Assembly (NCBI GenBank): GCA_009841335.1
Contig: VXLY01000079.1
Location: 1 to 64,000 of the forward strand
Length of the DNA: 64,000 nt
Direction: 5' to 3'
From: Rhodothermaceae bacterium
GTDB lineage: Bacteria; Bacteroidota; Rhodothermia; Rhodothermales; Bin80
Positions within the stretch are counted from its first letter, which is position 1; every line of letters starts with the position of its first letter. Under the pieces are notes generated by a model. It made no database searches and was not told where the DNA came from. It saw only the letters and a program-made list of their open reading frames with translations. Positions 35,087-44,308 of this stretch are shown piece after piece. The translations under genes were made by a program, and so were the position numbers.

Positions 35087-36346
35087 ATGATTAACCCGGA
35101 CGAAGTACTGCCAGCAGAGCCCGCTATTTTTGGGAAAACACGGGCCTTCATGGCACCCGGGGCCTTGATCAATGAGGCAAAGAGGGCCAACCTCTATCCC
35201 TATTTCCGTGCAATTTCGCGCAGTGAGGGGACGAGGGCATTCATTGACGGCCGGGAGCTCATCATGGCCGGATCAAATAACTATCTGGGATTAACCAGTG
35301 ATCCACGTGTTAAGGAGGCTGCCAATGATGCAATTGCCCGATATGGGACTGGCTGCACGGGCAGTCGATTTTTGAATGGTACGCTTGATATTCATCTTGA
35401 GCTTGAAGCACGGCTGGCCGCTTTTATGCAAAAAGAGGCGTGTGTTCTGTTTTCAACGGGTTACATGACGAATATGGGCGTGATTCAGGGGATCACGTCC
35501 AAAAACGATCTGATCTTCTCGGATAAAGAGAACCATGCCTGCATTGTGGCCGGCACCCAGGTGAGTGCAGCCGACACATGGCGTTACCAGCATTTTAATA
35601 TGGCACATTTGCGTCGCCTTCTCGAGAAAGCCGACGCTGAAAGGCCGGAATCTGACAAACTCATCGTCACCGATGGTGTGTTCTCCATGAGTGGGCGAAT
35701 TGCTCCAATACCCGAACTAGTCAAACTTGCCAACGAGTTTGACGCCGCTCTGATGCTGGACGATGCCCATGCCGTTGGTGTGATTGGCCCAGGTGGACGG
35801 GGCTCCGCGGCCTATTTTGGATTGAATAAAGAAGTACCTCTGACCACAGGAACATTTTCAAAGAGCTTCTCTTCGCTGGGTGGTTTTGCAACTGGAGATC
35901 TTGATGTAATTGAGTATATCCGACACATGGCACCCGCGCACATCTTCAGTGCGTCTATGCCACCCAGCACCGTAGCAACCGTGCTCAAGTGTCTGGAAAT
36001 TCTCCAGGAAGAAACTTGGCGACTTGAACGCCTGTGGCAGATTTCGAACTATATGCGGGAGGGCTTTCGGAACGCCGGCTTTGATGTCTGGACCAGTGAA
36101 GCTCCTATCATCCCCGTCGTAGTTGGCAACGAGATGATGACCGCATTCCAATTCTGGACTGACCTACTGGAGGCAGGCATCTTTGTGAATCCGATCGTAC
36201 CGTGGCGCGGTGCTGTCCCTCGCGGCCTTACAATCATGCGTACATCATACATGGCGACGCACACTGATGAGGATTTGGACTTCATCCTTGATGCATTCTG
36301 CCGCGTAGGCCGCAAGCACGGAGTGTTGGCCAGCCCTGTGATATAG
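35087..36346 (+). CDS. Alpha-oxoamine synthase, probable serine palmitoyltransferase
   Basis: 419 residues, PLP-dependent fold type I. Schiff-base Lys259 lies in TGTFSKSFSSLGG, PLP-contact DDAHAVG is at 225-231, the stacking His150 in KENHA is present, and SNNYLGL is at 63-69. The enzyme condenses an amino acid with an acyl-CoA, with decarboxylation. The T-F-S-K-S context is typical of serine palmitoyltransferases, whereas 8-amino-7-oxononanoate synthases usually read T-F-G-K-A and 2-amino-3-ketobutyrate ligases T-L-G-K-A. No bio genes or threonine dehydrogenase are nearby. The product would be 3-ketosphinganine. It starts a probable two-gene unit with the GNAT-like gene 4 bp downstream. Confidence 0.82.
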   Translation: MINPDEVLPAEPAIFGKTRAFMAPGALINEAKRANLYPYFRAISRSEGTRAFIDGRELIMAGSNNYLGLTSDPRVKEAANDAIARYGTGCTGSRFLNGTLDIHLELEARLAAFMQKEACVLFSTGYMTNMGVIQGITSKNDLIFSDKENHACIVAGTQVSAADTWRYQHFNMAHLRRLLEKADAERPESDKLIVTDGVFSMSGRIAPIPELVKLANEFDAALMLDDAHAVGVIGPGGRGSAAYFGLNKEVPLTTGTFSKSFSSLGGFATGDLDVIEYIRHMAPAHIFSASMPPSTVATVLKCLEILQEETWRLERLWQISNYMREGFRNAGFDVWTSEAPIIPVVVGNEMMTAFQFWTDLLEAGIFVNPIVPWRGAVPRGLTIMRTSYMATHTDEDLDFILDAFCRVGRKHGVLASPVI

Positions 36347-36350
36347 CAGT

Positions 36351-37517
36351 ATGTCAGGTATGCACTCATGTACGGTTCGCCCGGTCAAATCGCGGCGGGA
36401 CCTACGACGCTTTGTTCAATTCCCGTACGACTTATACCGGAGCAGCCCATTCTGGGTACCCCCGCTTCGCATGGATCAGTTTGAGGTCCTGAACCCGCGC
36501 AAGAACCCATTCTTTGAGCATGGACGGATGCAGCTATTCCTTGCATTCGATGCGAACGAAAAAGTCGTGGGGCGAATCGCTGGCATTGTCAATGGCATGC
36601 ATCTGAAAACTCACAACGATGAGACCGGTTTTTTTGGGTTCTTCGAAACCGAAGAGCACTTCGAAACTGCTGCTGCACTTCTGGATCGGGCTGCCGCCTG
36701 GCTTCAAGAGCAGGGATTGAATACTATGCGCGGTCCGGTTAACCCAACCTTGAATGATCCGGCTGGCCTCCTGGTTGACGGATTCGACCGGGTACCCGCA
36801 ATAATGATGGCCTACAACCCTCCATACTACAAGGACTACCTGGAGCGCTGGGGACTTGTTAGTGTCATGACCACATGGGCATACTACATTCACCGCAAGC
36901 ACGTGGCAATTGACCGCATGCGACGTGGGGCTGCTATCATTTATCGCCGTAATCCTGGTGTGTCAGTGCGTACGCTTGATATGTCCCGCTTCGACGAGGA
37001 GGTGGCCACGATAAGAGAGATATACAATGACGCCTGGTCTGACAATTGGGGGTTTGTCCCTATTACAGACAACGAGTTTGTACACTTGGCAAAGGCAATG
37101 AAAGCTATCGTAGATCCAAGGATTTGCTTTTTTGTCGAGCTTGATAGCAATCCGGTAGGCTTCACGGTTTGTCTGCCCGACATCAATCCGGCACTTCAAC
37201 GACTCCCAAACGGTCGCTTGTTGCCGTTCGGCTTAATTAAGCTGCTGATTCTAACAAAATTCGCTGGCATACATAGTGTTCGTATGCCCCTCATGGGAGT
37301 TCGCAAAGAATATCATGGCCGCGCCCTTGATGTACTTCCTGTTCTTGAGACCATGGAACGGGGTCCGGGCTACGGCTACCAAAGCTGCGAGACTAGTTGG
37401 GTTCTCGATAACAACCATGTACTCAAGAACCTGCTAAGCTCCATCAACGCGGACGTGGATAAAGAATATGCCATCCTTGAAACATCGCTCGTCGAAAAAG
37501 CGGCCTCAAAGTCATAA
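36351..37517 (+). CDS. GNAT-like acyltransferase, candidate bacterial ceramide synthase
   Basis: 388 residues (an ATG three codons in is a possible alternative start). The N-terminus (VQFPYDLYRSSPFWVPPL) and the two-lobed GNAT-like body (VVGRIAGIVNGMH, FFETEEHFETAAALLDRAAAWL, FFVELDSNPVGFTVCLPDIN, ETSWVLDNNHVLKNLL) match the YghO-like family of large N-acyltransferases. In Caulobacter, bacterial ceramide synthase is a GNAT-fold protein that acylates the sphingoid base. Placement 4 bp after an oxoamine synthase supports the same role here, but the family includes proteins of unknown function. Cytosolic or membrane-peripheral. Confidence 0.7.
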   Translation: MSGMHSCTVRPVKSRRDLRRFVQFPYDLYRSSPFWVPPLRMDQFEVLNPRKNPFFEHGRMQLFLAFDANEKVVGRIAGIVNGMHLKTHNDETGFFGFFETEEHFETAAALLDRAAAWLQEQGLNTMRGPVNPTLNDPAGLLVDGFDRVPAIMMAYNPPYYKDYLERWGLVSVMTTWAYYIHRKHVAIDRMRRGAAIIYRRNPGVSVRTLDMSRFDEEVATIREIYNDAWSDNWGFVPITDNEFVHLAKAMKAIVDPRICFFVELDSNPVGFTVCLPDINPALQRLPNGRLLPFGLIKLLILTKFAGIHSVRMPLMGVRKEYHGRALDVLPVLETMERGPGYGYQSCETSWVLDNNHVLKNLLSSINADVDKEYAILETSLVEKAASKS

Positions 37518-37596
37518 CATCGTTGTTCAGGATCGCCGTTATCCGGGCCTTGTCTGCCGCTACCCTACGTCGGCGAAGGAGTATAGCACAAAAGGT

Positions 37597-38145
37597 CTAC
37601 CGGAACAGTCCTCTTGCCCAGCGCAGTGAAGCATTGGCCGTCACCGCCATGGCAGCTGCCAGCGCATCGTACAATATATCCCGGACATCAAATACGCGAT
37701 CCGGCAGCGCCAGTTGGAGGCACTCATCAATCAAACCAAGAACAGTTGTAACCACGATGACGACTAATGGGCTCGCGAATACTTTCCTACCAGATGCGGA
37801 TCTCTCCAGCAGCGCTGCATAAATTAGCAGGGCAACGATACCATATATGATCAGATGCATCCGTTCCTCCGGCTTTGCAATGCTCATGAGTATGAAACCA
37901 TAGACCGCCGCAATCGCCGTTCCAGCGACGATCTCCGACCATCTCGGCATTGTGCTCATACCTTGTGTCAGAACGAAAACCAGAACCAGAAAACAACCTG
38001 ACAGAAACAGCCACGGCCCCCAGCCGCTGGCTTCCAGTGGCTGAAGCAGATCCCTCACCACACCAAGCGTCAGGTAGACTACCGATACGACTAACACAGC
38101 ACAAGCCCAAAGCCAGCGCTCGCGCCTGGAAACAAATAGCCTCAT
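37597..38145 (-). CDS. VanZ-like membrane protein
   Basis: 182 residues from the ATG giving MRLFVSRRERWL; a longer frame adds 19 residues without features. There are about five TM helices, with the VanZ signature around DECLQLALPDRVFDVRDILYDALA near the C-terminus. VanZ-like proteins modify envelope properties; in VanA strains VanZ gives low-level teicoplanin resistance, but most homologues are uncharacterised. It is monocistronic, convergent with the GNAT gene. Confidence 0.82.
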   Translation of the reverse strand: MRLFVSRRERWLWACAVLVVSVVYLTLGVVRDLLQPLEASGWGPWLFLSGCFLVLVFVLTQGMSTMPRWSEIVAGTAIAAVYGFILMSIAKPEERMHLIIYGIVALLIYAALLERSASGRKVFASPLVVIVVTTVLGLIDECLQLALPDRVFDVRDILYDALAAAMAVTANASLRWARGLFR

Positions 38146-38281
38146 GCGGGTCAAGTTTTTTGGAAGGGGATTATATCTGAGTTTTAGCAGGGAATGCAGC
38201 AAGTCATATCATAGGTGCAGGTATACAGAACTCTTTTGTCGTCGGCTTATACGGTTCCCTGCTTTTACTCATGCAAGACAC

Positions 38282-39313
38282 TTACTGGCTTACTGTATCA
38301 TTGATGACCTGTAGCAGACTCGTCACCGGATCATGTGTATCGTGTGCGATCTCCCAAATCATTACACCAGGAAAACCATTCTCCACTATATACTGCGTCT
38401 TGTCGGCAATAGTCTGCCTACCGTTATAGTAGATGTTTTCGACTCGGTCCATTCCAGGAGCATTCGGATACCGCGCAGCAATATCTCGGTATGCAACACC
38501 TCTGCCTCCATTAACATCAAAATCTCTTCCATAAAACGGCAGGCCAAGGATTATCTTACCCGAGGGCCATTTACGGTAGTTGACCCAGTAGGCCAAACCG
38601 GTTGCAGAAGCATCTGACCCCGTCCCGATGGCTTGATCAAAGGAAGAATGGGGGCCAGGAGCAGACCATGGTCCAGAAAAGTCGTATCCCATCACGTGCA
38701 CGTAATCAACCAGGTGATACACTTCATCATAATGCCTGCCGAACCAGTCTCCGGGATAGACATCAAGTGATATTCCCCAGCTGTCCAGCTCGCTTCGGAG
38801 TTCTTTCATCAATGACATAAAGGCAACCTTTTCGGAGGCTATCGGAATATTGGCATCATCTTTATTCCATTCTTCCCAGTCAATATCAACCCCATCAAGG
38901 CAGTTTTCAGCCAAGTACTGCCTGACGGTACGAACAAAATTTCCGCGAGCACCTTCATTCGCGGCAAGAACAGGATAATTTGACGAACCTGCACCTCCGC
39001 CAACCGAAACATAGACCTCAACTCCATTTGCGTGGGCTGCCTGAACCAATGAGTCTAATCGGGAAAGATCTGCAACATTAATCGATCCGTCAGTTTCCGG
39101 TATCGCAAACGCATAGATCACACGCGTAAGCATATCCCACCTTATTTGGGATATGGGTAATACATCGTGCTTGTAGCCGGGATAAAAGCCAATAATCTGA
39201 TGCTCGGTGACCTTACGGTCAAAATCGCACGTCGAGAAAGGTTCTTCCTCAACAGCCGAGGTGCAGCCTGTTATCGCCAGGACAATAACACCAACAGTAC
39301 CAATGGATCTCAT
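38282..39313 (-). CDS. GH18 family glycosidase, lipoprotein
   Basis: 343 residues from the ATG giving MRSIGTVGVIVL, which places a lipobox AITGC at Cys17; the longer frame adds six residues. The (beta/alpha)8 GH18 barrel is visible: YVSVGGG (about 101-107) and the catalytic DxxDxDxE as D140, D143, D145 and E147 in LDGVDIDWEEW. The domain C-terminal end (GVMIWEIAHDTHDP) has the conserved Trp. It would hydrolyse beta-1,4-GlcNAc linkages by substrate-assisted catalysis: chitin, or peptidoglycan- and glycan-derived oligosaccharide. It is probably outer-membrane or surface exposed. Single gene. Confidence 0.9.
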   Translation of the reverse strand: MRSIGTVGVIVLAITGCTSAVEEEPFSTCDFDRKVTEHQIIGFYPGYKHDVLPISQIRWDMLTRVIYAFAIPETDGSINVADLSRLDSLVQAAHANGVEVYVSVGGGAGSSNYPVLAANEGARGNFVRTVRQYLAENCLDGVDIDWEEWNKDDANIPIASEKVAFMSLMKELRSELDSWGISLDVYPGDWFGRHYDEVYHLVDYVHVMGYDFSGPWSAPGPHSSFDQAIGTGSDASATGLAYWVNYRKWPSGKIILGLPFYGRDFDVNGGRGVAYRDIAARYPNAPGMDRVENIYYNGRQTIADKTQYIVENGFPGVMIWEIAHDTHDPVTSLLQVINDTVSQ

Positions 39314-39432
39314 AACCGATATATATGACAAGGAGAGTTATGACCAAGTTTGAACATTGACTATATGTCCAGCCTACCGCCAACTACATGTCTGATCAAC
39401 TGGCATCTATCGCCAACTCAATCATACATCGC

Positions 39433-40038
39433 TTAGAAAAGCTGGTCAAAAAAACGGGGGAGTATGCCCGGTTCCAATGCAACTGCCAGAAGCAACCCAC
39501 CTATTGCGCCCCCCAGATGGGCCTCGTGAGCAATCCCAAATGATCTCCCACTTTTCATCGCATAAATGCTTCCAGCTACAAACAGGAATGCGAAAAGCAC
39601 CGCCGGGACGGGCAGCGCTGCAAAAATATAAATCAGATCATACGGAGCAAACAATACGTAGCAAAAGAGTACCCCACTTATGGCCCCACTCGCCCCAACC
39701 GCACTATACCCGCTATTGCCCCGATGCTGGAAATGTGTCAAGGCATGTGCACTCAAGAGCGACCCCATATACAATATCAGATAATCCGCGCTCCCCATAC
39801 GAGTCTCCAGTGCTGGCCCGAAGAAGTACAGTGTAATCGCATTGAAGGCCAGATGCGTGAGCGAAACATGCACAAAACCACCGGTGATATAGCGGTATGG
39901 CTCCTTTGACACTCGGGTCGGTCTAAATCCCAGACGATCAATCAACGTCGGGTCGGCAAAGAGCGCAAAACCGCTTACCATGACAATAGCAACGAGGAGC
40001 AATATCGTCACGGGTGAATCTGGTCCAAATAGCCCCAT
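39433..40038 (-). CDS. Rhomboid family intramembrane serine protease
   Basis: 201 residues with six TM segments. Catalytic Ser118 in GASGAISG and His174 in AHLGGAIGG form the rhomboid dyad, and HLAFNAITLYFFG matches the helix-2 HxxxN motif (His62, Asn66). The protein cleaves single-pass membrane proteins within the bilayer. It comes 3 bp after purQ on the same strand, so the two are co-transcribed although functionally unrelated. Confidence 0.93.
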   Translation of the reverse strand: MGLFGPDSPVTILLLVAIVMVSGFALFADPTLIDRLGFRPTRVSKEPYRYITGGFVHVSLTHLAFNAITLYFFGPALETRMGSADYLILYMGSLLSAHALTHFQHRGNSGYSAVGASGAISGVLFCYVLFAPYDLIYIFAALPVPAVLFAFLFVAGSIYAMKSGRSFGIAHEAHLGGAIGGLLLAVALEPGILPRFFDQLF

Positions 40039-40041
40039 GAA

Positions 40042-40725
40042 TTAGATTTGTAGCAGGCTTCGGAAAAGCATCGCGCCGTCCCGACTGCCAAGAGCCTCTT
40101 CTGCCGCTCGCTCAGGGTGAGGCATCATGCCGAGCACGTTTCCAGCCCTGTTCACTATGCCCGCAATGTTGTTGGCGGATCCATTGGGGTTGGAATCCGG
40201 TGTGACCTCACCGGCCGGTGTCGTATACCGGAACACAACCTGTCCATTTCGCTCCAACTCTACCAACTCGGATGCCTCCGCGTAGTAGTTACCCTCACCA
40301 TGAGCGATAGGAATACGTAAAACCTGGCCCAACTCAGCATTACGTGTATAGGGTACGTCTGTGTTATCTATTCGTAGATGGACCCACGTACAGGCAAATC
40401 GAACGGACGCATTACGAAGCAATGCACCGGGCAAGAGCCCACATTCACACAGAACCTGAAAGCCATTGCAGATGCCCAAGACAAGGCCGCCGTGCTCTGC
40501 AAAGCGGACGACGCTGTCCATAATTAAAGAAAATCGGGCAACCGCTCCAGCCCGCAAGTAATCCCCATAGGAAAAACCGCCTGGCACAATAACGAGGTCA
40601 ACTGGAGGTAATTCCCGTTCCTTATGCCAGATAAACGTGGTTTCGAGACCAAAAACATGCCGTGCAACGTGGTAAGCGTCGTGGTCACAGTTTGAGCCCG
40701 GAAAAACAATGACGCCTACACGCAT
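40042..40725 (-). CDS. purQ: Phosphoribosylformylglycinamidine synthase subunit PurQ
   Basis: 227 residues from the ATG giving [14 protein letters not shown]; the longer frame adds 32 residues unlike PurQ. It is the glutaminase subunit supplying ammonia for the fourth step of purine synthesis. Nucleophile Cys86 in LGICNGFQ and the His/Glu pair in [11 protein letters not shown] are intact. PurL and PurS are not in the window. It is in a tight minus-strand unit: YceI gene, 11 bp, purQ, 3 bp, rhomboid. Confidence 0.96.
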   Translation of the reverse strand: MRVGVIVFPGSNCDHDAYHVARHVFGLETTFIWHKERELPPVDLVIVPGGFSYGDYLRAGAVARFSLIMDSVVRFAEHGGLVLGICNGFQVLCECGLLPGALLRNASVRFACTWVHLRIDNTDVPYTRNAELGQVLRIPIAHGEGNYYAEASELVELERNGQVVFRYTTPAGEVTPDSNPNGSANNIAGIVNRAGNVLGMMPHPERAAEEALGSRDGAMLFRSLLQI

Positions 40726-40736
40726 CAATTCTTGGA

Positions 40737-41324
40737 TTAGTCCTTTATGACTTCCAGTTCTAGAATGATCTCCACATTGTGTCCAACAATAAATCCTCCG
40801 GCCTCGGTCAATTGATCCCAAGATAGATTGAATTCCTTACGATTAATCACCGTGCGTGCCTCAAACCCGGCGCGCTCAGAATCCCCCATCTTGGTCGTTC
40901 CCAGAAACTCACTTTCCAACGCAACCGACTGGGTAACATCTCTGATCGTGAGATCTCCAACTAAATGAAAGTTGTTGCCTTCAATGTTGGTTACTTCTGT
41001 ACTGGTGAAGGTTATATTCGGAAACTCTTCAGCTCCGAAAAAATCATCCGAGCGCAAGTGGCCATCCCGACGCTCATTGCCGGTGTCAATACTGCCCGCT
41101 TCAATCGTAGCGCTGACCATCAGGGTACTCAAGTCAGTACCGTCCATCAGGATTTCTGCATCATAATCAACAAATTCACCCCGAACGTTGGAGATCCCCA
41201 AGTGACGTACCTTGAACCCAATGTTAGAGTGTACTGCGTCAATTGACCAAGACGAAGGTTCCTCAGTGGGTACCGAGAAAGCCAGCAGACAGAGCGAGAC
41301 GCAAAGGATTAAACGTGTTTTCAT
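40737..41324 (-). CDS. YceI-family periplasmic lipid-binding protein
   Basis: 195 residues from the ATG giving [11 protein letters not shown]; the longer frame starts in non-signal sequence. The signal peptide ends near residue 19. The lipocalin-like barrel has the family motifs [37 protein letters not shown] and FPNITFTS. YceI proteins bind polyisoprenoid or similar amphiphiles in the periplasm. It is the first gene of the minus-strand unit with purQ and divergent from the DUF58/Bat operon (150 bp between starts). Confidence 0.93.
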   Translation of the reverse strand: MKTRLILCVSLCLLAFSVPTEEPSSWSIDAVHSNIGFKVRHLGISNVRGEFVDYDAEILMDGTDLSTLMVSATIEAGSIDTGNERRDGHLRSDDFFGAEEFPNITFTSTEVTNIEGNNFHLVGDLTIRDVTQSVALESEFLGTTKMGDSERAGFEARTVINRKEFNLSWDQLTEAGGFIVGHNVEIILELEVIKD

Positions 41325-41475
41325 TTCCGCAAAGAAAAAATATTGGTTACTACAATCCGGCGGGTGAAACGTCATAGATCCCAGTAGGATTCCCGGAGCT
41401 TCCACCATCCCACCTCACGATTCAACATTTTTCCTCTAGAATCGTTTTTATCCGCCCTGTGTATTTTGGCCTCCG

Positions 41476-42351
41476 ATGATCCCACGTGAACTCTTCGCCA
41501 AAATTCGGCGAATCGAAATTCGTACTAAAGGCTTAGTTAACAACGTTTTTGGTGGAGAATACCACTCAGCCTTTAAGGGTCGTGGCATCGAATTCTCGGA
41601 AGTACGCCCCTATCAGTTTGGGGACGATATTAGAACGATTGACTGGAATGTGACTGCACGCACAGGAGACACGTTCGTCAAGATTTTTGAGGAAGAGCGA
41701 GAACAGACGCTGCTGCTTGTTGTGGATATCTCGGGCTCCAGTGATTTTGGCAGCCGTGACAAATTCAAACGGGAGATCGCCGCGGAAATCTGCGCAATCT
41801 TGGGATTCAGTGCCATTAAGAACAACGATAAGGTTGGCCTTTTGTTATTCTCTGATCAGGTTGAACTCTTTGTGCCCCCAAAAAGTGGACGACGGCATGT
41901 ACTACGCCTGATACGCGACCTGTTTGCGCACGAGCCCTGCTCGTCGGGCACGTCTATCCAGGCGGCATTGGATCATATCCTCCGCGTAATTAGACGGAGA
42001 TCAATCGTTCTACTGGTTAGTGACTTTCTGGACGAAGGCTTTGAAAAACCGCTGCGCATGGTCTCTCGCCGACATGACACCGTTGCTGTGCAGCTGCAGG
42101 ACCCCCGCGAAAAATCTCTCCCCTCCCTTGGACTGGTCACTCTGTTCGATCCAGAAACCCATCGGGCACAACTGCTGGATACGGGAAGTCGTGTGGTACG
42201 GAAAGCGTTTCGCCATTCTTCTCTGGACAGAAACACTCAACTTAAAGTACTTTTCCGGCGTGCCCGGGTTGACCACGTCGAAATCCAATGTGGCGAAGAC
42301 TTCGTTGACCCATTGGCAAAGTTCTTCCGTGCGCGTGCACAGATTGCCTGA
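41476..42351 (+). CDS. DUF58 domain protein (Bat operon)
   Basis: 291 residues. The DUF58 signature spans residues 29-57 (YHSAFKGRGIEFSEVRPYQ, then GDDIRTIDW). A vWA-like region follows, with VVDISGSSDFG as its metal-site start. It is cytosolic, without TM helices. DUF58 proteins are usually encoded with a MoxR AAA+ ATPase and the BatA-E proteins; here the MoxR gene is not the preceding gene, since a divergent yceI lies upstream. It overlaps the next gene by one base (TGATG). Confidence 0.9.
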   Translation: MIPRELFAKIRRIEIRTKGLVNNVFGGEYHSAFKGRGIEFSEVRPYQFGDDIRTIDWNVTARTGDTFVKIFEEEREQTLLLVVDISGSSDFGSRDKFKREIAAEICAILGFSAIKNNDKVGLLLFSDQVELFVPPKSGRRHVLRLIRDLFAHEPCSSGTSIQAALDHILRVIRRRSIVLLVSDFLDEGFEKPLRMVSRRHDTVAVQLQDPREKSLPSLGLVTLFDPETHRAQLLDTGSRVVRKAFRHSSLDRNTQLKVLFRRARVDHVEIQCGEDFVDPLAKFFRARAQIA

Positions 42352-43319
42352 TGAGGAGATTGTATTTGTGTGCTACACTTGCTACAGTAGCAACCCTTTT
42401 TGCTGAGGTCGGCACGCTTCAGGCCCAACGTGTGGAAGCCTATCTTTCTGAGGACAGCGTTACTGTGGGCGGTCGTTTTGCCCTTACGCTTGTGGCAATT
42501 CATGGGTTTGATGAGATGCCGTCATTCCCAAGCATGGATTCCGCTTTTGGTGATATTACTCCCGTCAGACTCATATCTGCCGGAACACGCCTATTGGACT
42601 CTGATGTGCGTTTGGACAGCGCCGTATACGAGGCAACCACCTTTGCCCTGGACACGGCCCGGTTGGCGCCACTCACCATCCGTTTCCCAGATAGTGACGT
42701 GACAGCCACAACACCGGCCCAAGAGTTGGTTGTGATATCCGTAGTTCCACAGGACGCCGCGGATATCCGGGGGTTGGCACCACCGGTTGGATTTGGGCGT
42801 CCAAATTGGCCATATGTCCTTTTGGGAATTGGCGTCCTGATTGCAGGTGCATTGATCTGGTACCTGATCTGGCGACACAAAAATCCAAAACCTCTTTACA
42901 TCAGTGAGCCCGAAGAGCGTGCGCCCCCCGACCCTGCAAAAGTTGCACTGGAGCGCCTACGCGCACTTGAAAATGCTCCCCTCGCTAAAAGAGCGCAGGT
43001 TGAAGCGTTTTACGTAGACTTATCGGACATACTTCGTACTTACATTGAGGACCGACTACACATGCCAGCCCTTGAATGTACAACCCGGGAACTAGTCCAG
43101 ATTCTGGTGGGCCCGAGCGTGCAGCATCAAGTGCCCTCCGGTATTCCAGAACAACTGGATCAGGTCCTTTCTCTTGCAGACTTAGTCAAATTTGCGGATG
43201 TGACTCCCGCTGTAAATGAGGGGCGATCTGTGCTGAAAGAAGCGGTAAAGATTGTCAACCGAGTTGAAGTCAAGTTTGACCAGCGTGCGGCCGCAGAAGA
43301 TTTTGTTAAAGTGAGCTGA
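42351..43319 (+). CDS. BatD-like/DUF4381-like membrane protein
   Basis: 322 residues. A signal peptide (about 1-25) is followed by a beta-sandwich domain to about residue 145 and one TM helix (about 152-172, PYVLLGIGVLIAGALIWYLIW). A cytoplasmic domain (about 190-322) has AFYVDLSDILRTYIEDRLHMPALECTTREL-type helices, as in the C-terminal part of Bat-operon proteins. This is the usual position of the small Bat-operon subunit between DUF58 and BatA. It probably assembles with the vWA proteins at the inner membrane. Confidence 0.8.
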   Translation: MRRLYLCATLATVATLFAEVGTLQAQRVEAYLSEDSVTVGGRFALTLVAIHGFDEMPSFPSMDSAFGDITPVRLISAGTRLLDSDVRLDSAVYEATTFALDTARLAPLTIRFPDSDVTATTPAQELVVISVVPQDAADIRGLAPPVGFGRPNWPYVLLGIGVLIAGALIWYLIWRHKNPKPLYISEPEERAPPDPAKVALERLRALENAPLAKRAQVEAFYVDLSDILRTYIEDRLHMPALECTTRELVQILVGPSVQHQVPSGIPEQLDQVLSLADLVKFADVTPAVNEGRSVLKEAVKIVNRVEVKFDQRAAAEDFVKVS

Positions 43320-43324
43320 CTGTC

Positions 43325-44308
43325 ATGGAGTTTGCCCAACCGCAGTGGCTGTTTCTGCTGACTCTGGTCCCGCTCTACGGGCTCTTGCAATGGTTCCGCA
43401 GGCGAGGTACACCGGGCCTTACCTTTAGTAATCTGCGGGCCGCACATGATGCACCGCGCGGTCCGCGTGTCTATGCCATCGTTCTTCCCCCGTTACTGCG
43501 CATGGGAGCATTAGCCTTGTGCGTACTTGCACTTGCCCGTCCCCAGGTGCGCGAAGTAACACAGGAGCGCTATGCGGAAGGTGTTGATATCGTTCTGGTT
43601 CTGGATACCTCTACAAGCATGCGAGCCGAAGACTTTCGACCAAATCGATTCGAGGCAGCTCGTGAAGTAGCTTCTGAGTTTATCGCAGGGCGCATGTCAG
43701 ATCGGGTTGGGCTTATTGTGTTTGCGGCAAAAGCGTACACACAGGCTCCGCTCACGCTGGATTATGCGTTCCTGCAAAGTATGCTGGAGGAAGTCGAGGT
43801 CGGTAGCATCCAGGATGGCACTGCGATTGGTACTGCACTGGCCACCGCTGTCAATAGACTTAAGGATACCTCTGCGGAGAGCAAAGTTATCATTCTGCTT
43901 ACGGATGGACAAAATAACCGAGGCGAAATTGATCCAGTAACCGCTTCCGAGGTTGCTGCAACCCTCGGCGTACGTGTCTATGCGATCGGGGTCGGCACCT
44001 ATGGAGAGGCACCGTTCGTCTTTGACCGCCCTTTTGGTGGGAGACAACGTCAAATGGTCCCGGTGGAAATTGATGAGGACATGTTGCGTTCAATTGCACA
44101 GGGGACCGGAGGACAATATTTTCGAGCTACCGATGAGCGGGCACTCCGCGAAATCTATGAACAGATCGGCGATCTGGAGAAAAGCCAAATTGAAACACGT
44201 ATATATACAGACTATGAGGAACGGTACGCACGTTATCTATGGCCTGGGCTGCTTCTGATCCTGATTGAGGTTCTGTTGAAAACAACCCTGCTCCGTCGCT
44301 TTCCCTAA
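43325..44308 (+). CDS. batA: vWA-domain membrane protein BatA
   Basis: 327 residues: two N-terminal TM helices (about 8-22 and 52-72), a vWA domain with MIDAS residues Asp94, Ser96 and Ser98 (LDTSTSM), the Thr in QAPLTLDYAF and Asp in LLTDGQNNRGE, and a C-terminal TM helix (about 300-320). The vWA face is periplasmic or cytoplasmic depending on topology and likely holds the Bat complex together. Adjacent genes overlap or nearly so: it follows the previous gene by 5 bp and overlaps batB by one base. Confidence 0.92.
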   Translation: MEFAQPQWLFLLTLVPLYGLLQWFRRRGTPGLTFSNLRAAHDAPRGPRVYAIVLPPLLRMGALALCVLALARPQVREVTQERYAEGVDIVLVLDTSTSMRAEDFRPNRFEAAREVASEFIAGRMSDRVGLIVFAAKAYTQAPLTLDYAFLQSMLEEVEVGSIQDGTAIGTALATAVNRLKDTSAESKVIILLTDGQNNRGEIDPVTASEVAATLGVRVYAIGVGTYGEAPFVFDRPFGGRQRQMVPVEIDEDMLRSIAQGTGGQYFRATDERALREIYEQIGDLEKSQIETRIYTDYEERYARYLWPGLLLILIEVLLKTTLLRRFP

